NCBI RefSeq assembly: GCF_946479715.1
Contig: NZ_CAMLHF010000215.1
Location: forward strand, 1 to 9,020
DNA from: an uncultured Pedobacter sp.
GTDB lineage: Bacteria > Bacteroidota > Bacteroidia > Sphingobacteriales > Sphingobacteriaceae
Direction of reading: 5' to 3'
Length of the DNA: 9,020 bases
Shown here: in pieces, positions 6,333 to 9,020 of the stretch
Layout: every line of letters starts with the position of its first letter
Numbering within the stretch: the stretch's first letter is position 1
Notes under the pieces: generated by a model
The model's input: the letters and a program-made list of their open reading frames with translations, nothing else
What the model was told of the DNA's origin: nothing
Database searches by the model: none
Position numbers and translations under genes: made by a program

Positions 6333-7322
6333 TTAACGATTATATGTTGTAAAATCTTTATGTTCCTTGTTTACTAAAGCCTCAGCCGGCAACGATTTAA
6401 AATATTCGTAGGTGATCTTTAGTCCTTCTTCACGACTAACTTTTGGTTCCCAGCCCAAAATCTCTCTTGCTTTTGTAATATCCGGGCGGCGCTGTTTTGG
6501 ATCATCCACCGGTAAATCTCTTAAAACCAGTTTCTGACTTGTTCCCGTTAGTTTAATAATCTCCTCTCCAAATTGCTTAATTGTTATCTCATCCGGGTTA
6601 CCAATATTTACAGGCATCACGTAATCACTTAACAATAATCTGTAAATGCCTTCTATCAGATCATCAACATAGCAGAAAGACCTGGTTTGAGAGCCATCGC
6701 CGAATACGGTTAAATCCTCACCTCTTAGGGCCTGTCCAATAAAAGCAGGTAAAACACGTCCGTCATTTAGCCGCATTCTAGGGCCATAAGTATTAAAAAT
6801 CCTAACTATTCTCGTTTCCACCCCATGAAAGGTATGATAAGCCATAGTCATTGCTTCCTGAAAACGTTTGGCTTCGTCATAAACCCCTCTGGGTCCAACC
6901 GGATTCACATTCCCCCAGTATTCCTCGGGCTGTGGATTTACATTTGGATCGCCGTAAACTTCCGAAGTAGAAGCAATCAGCATCCGTGCTTTTTTATTCT
7001 TTGCTAAACCTAATAGATTGTGAGTTCCTAAAGACCCTACCTTTAAGGTTTGAATAGGGATTTTAAGGTAATCAATAGGACTTGCAGGCGAGGCAAAATG
7101 TAATATATAATCTAATTTACCAGATACATGAACAAATTTTGAAACATCATGATGTGCAAATTCAAAACTCTCCAAACCAAATAAATGCTCTATATTTTTC
7201 AGATCCCCTGTTATCAGGTTATCCATGGCAATAACATAATAGCCTTCTTTTATAAATCTATCGCACAAATGCGATCCTAGAAAACCGGCAGCACCGGTTA
7301 TTAAAACTCTTTTACGTCCCAT
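6333..7322 (-). CDS. uxs: UDP-glucuronate decarboxylase (UDP-xylose synthase)
   Basis: Extended SDR that oxidises and decarboxylates UDP-glucuronate to UDP-xylose (or the 4-keto-pentose) with bound NAD. The 329 aa show [10 protein letters not shown] (9-18), the UXS-type [11 protein letters not shown] (75-85), STSEVYGDP (118-126), the long block [19 protein letters not shown] (135-153) with catalytic Tyr148 and Lys152, [10 protein letters not shown] (174-183) and RRPDITKA near the C-terminus, a site that holds a substrate-carboxylate arginine in characterised relatives. The ASPASP and YWGNVNPxGPR blocks separate UXS from GalE and RmlB. Its ATG overlaps the ugd stop by one base (TAATG), so the enzyme making its substrate is encoded directly upstream and translated in a coupled way. 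Related dTDP-glucose dehydratase-like annotations are possible in databases, but the motifs favour UXS. Confidence 0.92.
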   Translation of the reverse strand: MGRKRVLITGAAGFLGSHLCDRFIKEGYYVIAMDNLITGDLKNIEHLFGLESFEFAHHDVSKFVHVSGKLDYILHFASPASPIDYLKIPIQTLKVGSLGTHNLLGLAKNKKARMLIASTSEVYGDPNVNPQPEEYWGNVNPVGPRGVYDEAKRFQEAMTMAYHTFHGVETRIVRIFNTYGPRMRLNDGRVLPAFIGQALRGEDLTVFGDGSQTRSFCYVDDLIEGIYRLLLSDYVMPVNIGNPDEITIKQFGEEIIKLTGTSQKLVLRDLPVDDPKQRRPDITKAREILGWEPKVSREEGLKITYEYFKSLPAEALVNKEHKDFTTYNR

Positions 7323-8632
7323 TAGTTTATTAGCTTACGGCCTACACTATTATAGTAATAACCTAAGTCAATCATCTTTTCTAAGTCGTATAAGTTACGG
7401 CCGTCAAAAATAACCTTGTTAGTCAATGTCTGTTCCATTCTTTCGAAATCAGGATTTCTAAAAACAGACCACTCTGTTGCAATCAATAATGCATCTGCAC
7501 CTTCTAAAGCTTCGTACTGATTGCTCGAATATTGAATTTTATCCCCTATCAATGCTTTCACGTTATCAATTCCTTCGGGGTCAAATGCAGTAACCGTTGC
7601 ACCATGCTTTACTAGCTCTTGAATAATATACAAAGCTGGTGCCTCGCGGATATCATCTGTTTCAGGTTTAAAAGCTAAGCCCCATAACGCGAAGTGCTTG
7701 CCTTTTAAATCATTTTTATAATATTTTAAAAGCTTATCAACCAATACAACTTTCTGTTTTTCATTCACATTCATTACTGCTCTCAGAATCTGAAAATCAT
7801 AATTATGTTCATCAGCAGCTTTGGCTAATGCCTGTACGTCTTTAGGGAAGCAACTTCCGCCATAACCTATACCCGGGAACAAGAACCTTTTGCCAATTCT
7901 GGCATCAGATCCAATACCTTTACGTACCGCATCAACATCAGCCCCTACAATTTCGCATAAATTAGCTACCTCATTCATAAATGTGATTTTGGTTGCAAGA
8001 AATGAATTAGCAGCATATTTTGTCAGCTCAGACGATCGTTCATCCATAAATAATATCGGATTTCCTTGTCTAACATACGGGCCATATAGTTCTAAAAGCA
8101 ATTTCTTCGCTTTTTCACTACTGGTACCAATAACCACCCTATCAGGTTTCATAAAATCATCTACAGCTACACCTTCACGTAAAAACTCTGGGTTAGAAAC
8201 CACATCAATTTCTATTGAAGTATTTTCTTTAAAAACAGCCTGCACCTTATCTGCTGTTCCAACAGGAACTGTAGATTTATTAATAACCACCTTATATTCA
8301 GTAACCAGCTTAGAAATATCTTTTGCTGCCCCTAAAATATACGATAGATCTGCTGCACCATCGCCACCCGGAGGCGTAGGCAAAGCCATAAAAATAATTT
8401 GTGCTTCCTTAATTCCGGCTGCAAGATCAGTAGTAAAAACCAATCTTCCCTGAGCAATATTTCTGTGAAATAGAACATCTAATCCGGGTTCATAAATAGG
8501 AACTTCACCATTTTGCATTTTGAGCACTTTGGCTTCATTAACATCAACGCATATCACGTCGTTACCAGTTTCGGCCAAACAAGTACCGGTAACTAAACCT
8601 ACGTACCCTGTTCCTATTACGGCTATTTTCAT
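7322..8632 (-). CDS. ugd: UDP-glucose 6-dehydrogenase
   Basis: Cytoplasmic enzyme that oxidises UDP-glucose twice with NAD+ to UDP-glucuronate, supplying the next enzyme in the operon and acidic surface polysaccharides. The 436 aa have the expected three-part structure: N-terminal NAD-binding domain with [10 protein letters not shown] (7-16), NKSTVPVGT (118-126), the substrate motif NPEFLREG (147-154), the central helical domain with [20 protein letters not shown] (202-221), the catalytic Cys261 in [13 protein letters not shown] (254-266), and the C-terminal UDP-binding domain ([17 protein letters not shown] and the ATEW block). It is the first gene of the operon and starts 61 nt from the divergent waaA start. 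Its TAA overlaps the next ATG by one base. Confidence 0.97.
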   Translation of the reverse strand: MKIAVIGTGYVGLVTGTCLAETGNDVICVDVNEAKVLKMQNGEVPIYEPGLDVLFHRNIAQGRLVFTTDLAAGIKEAQIIFMALPTPPGGDGAADLSYILGAAKDISKLVTEYKVVINKSTVPVGTADKVQAVFKENTSIEIDVVSNPEFLREGVAVDDFMKPDRVVIGTSSEKAKKLLLELYGPYVRQGNPILFMDERSSELTKYAANSFLATKITFMNEVANLCEIVGADVDAVRKGIGSDARIGKRFLFPGIGYGGSCFPKDVQALAKAADEHNYDFQILRAVMNVNEKQKVVLVDKLLKYYKNDLKGKHFALWGLAFKPETDDIREAPALYIIQELVKHGATVTAFDPEGIDNVKALIGDKIQYSSNQYEALEGADALLIATEWSVFRNPDFERMEQTLTNKVIFDGRNLYDLEKMIDLGYYYNSVGRKLIN

Positions 8633-8661
8633 ATATTAATTCGGTTTTAATTTTATTGAAG

Positions 8662-8678
8662 TATCTTCGGCTAAGATA
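8662..8678. promoter_or_regulatory. Face-to-face -7-like boxes between ugd and waaA
   Basis: TATCTT (8662-8667), CGGCT and AAGATA (8673-8678) form a perfect 6-bp inverted repeat in the 61-nt divergent intergenic region. Read on the plus strand, TATCTTCG (8662-8669) fits 7 of 8 positions of TAnnTTTG, 25 nt before the waaA ATG. Read on the minus strand, TATCTTAG (8678-8671) also fits 7 of 8, 38 nt before the ugd ATG. A TTCG at 8640-8643 is a weak -33 candidate for waaA; none is convincing for ugd. It could equally be an operator. Confidence 0.35.
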
Positions 8679-8693
8679 AGAAATAAACACAAA

Positions 8694-9020
8694 ATGCTTT
8701 TGCTTTATAATATCGCGATTCAACTTTATGGTTTAATTATTAAAATATTCTCCCTGTTCAATAATAAAGCTAAACTTTTTGTTCAAGGAAGAAAGAATAT
8801 TTTCAAAAAAATACAAAAAAAGGTAGATCCCACTAAGTCAAATATCTGGTTTCACTTCGCCTCACTTGGAGAGTTTGAACAGGGCCGACCTTTATTAGAA
8901 AAAATTAAAAGTACTTATCCCGAAAAGCAAATTATAATTACTTTTTTCTCCCCATCAGGATACGAAATCAGAAAAGACTACGCCTTGGCTGACGGAGTAT
9001 TTTACCTGCCGCTTGATACA
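8694..9020 (+). CDS. waaA: 3-deoxy-D-manno-octulosonic acid (Kdo) transferase, N-terminal 109 residues (cut by window edge)
   Basis: Family GT30 glycosyltransferase that transfers Kdo from CMP-Kdo to the lipid A precursor at the cytoplasmic face of the inner membrane, an essential step of LPS core synthesis in most Gram-negatives. The visible part starts with a hydrophobic anchor helix (MLLLYNIAIQLYGLIIKIFSLF, 1-22), then a basic stretch, then the GT30 block WFHFASLGEFEQGRPLLEKI (52-71), whose Glu60 in SLGE corresponds to the proposed catalytic base, and IIITFFSPSGYEIRKDY (80-96), the typical Bacteroidota version of the T-x-SPSG-motif. The reading frame stays open to the last base. It is divergent from the nucleotide-sugar operon; both serve the cell envelope. 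The ATG at 8694 matches the usual N-terminus of this family. Confidence 0.95.
   Translation, partial: MLLLYNIAIQLYGLIIKIFSLFNNKAKLFVQGRKNIFKKIQKKVDPTKSNIWFHFASLGEFEQGRPLLEKIKSTYPEKQIIITFFSPSGYEIRKDYALADGVFYLPLDT

Noticed and set aside
3681..7322. Three adjacent extended SDR genes read as a recent tandem duplication
   Set aside because: UXS, GalE and RfbB share only family-level motifs and each has its own diagnostic blocks; they are old paralogues.
7890..8453. Plus-strand open frame of 187 codons
   Set aside because: Antisense to ugd, in a region where the ugd protein carries its catalytic motifs; no recognisable protein features.

Overview
The window looks like a chromosomal segment of a Bacteroidota bacterium, most likely a Sphingobacteriaceae (Pedobacter-like) species. 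The evidence is the AT-rich sequence, the near absence of Shine-Dalgarno sites, a perfect match to the Bacteroidota -7 promoter element (TAnnTTTG) ahead of one gene, and protein sequences that read as Bacteroidota versions of their families. The genus is inferred. Everything is ordinary chromosomal gene content: I see no insertion sequence, phage gene, CRISPR array, tRNA or rRNA.

Layout. (1) Positions 1-1806, minus strand: a two-gene unit made of a small membrane-anchored protein of unknown function and, 2 nt downstream, the large subunit of a B12-dependent acyl-CoA (methylmalonyl-CoA type) mutase, cut by the left edge. (2) Positions 1807-1985: a divergent control region with an overlapping set of GATAG/CTATC inverted repeats, part of which resembles a tet operator. 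(3) Positions 1986-2339, plus strand: a single A-type Fe-S carrier (IscA/HesB family) ending in a clear intrinsic terminator at 2370-2400. (4) Positions 2433-3665, plus strand: a MacB/FtsX-type ABC transporter permease without its ATPase. (5) Positions 3681-8632, minus strand: a tightly packed nucleotide-sugar operon in transcription order ugd - UDP-glucuronate decarboxylase - galE - unknown helical protein - rfbB, closed by a terminator whose stem contains the rfbB stop codon. (6) From 8694, plus strand: the start of waaA (Kdo transferase), divergent from ugd and cut by the right edge.

How the genes work together. The operon converts UDP-glucose to UDP-glucuronate (Ugd) and then UDP-xylose (decarboxylase), interconverts UDP-Glc and UDP-Gal (GalE), and makes dTDP-4-keto-6-deoxyglucose (RfbB). 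These are precursors for surface polysaccharide or lipopolysaccharide. The divergent waaA adds Kdo to lipid A precursor, so the right half of the window is about envelope glycan synthesis. The left half is carbon metabolism (propionate/methylmalonyl-CoA), Fe-S maturation and an orphan export or lipoprotein-type permease, with no evident functional link to the sugar operon.

I found no clearly new multi-gene system. The items most worth a second look are the 188-residue unknown protein locked into the sugar-nucleotide operon, the membrane protein translationally coupled to the mutase, the tetO-like repeats before iscA, and a small residue at the GalE substrate gate.
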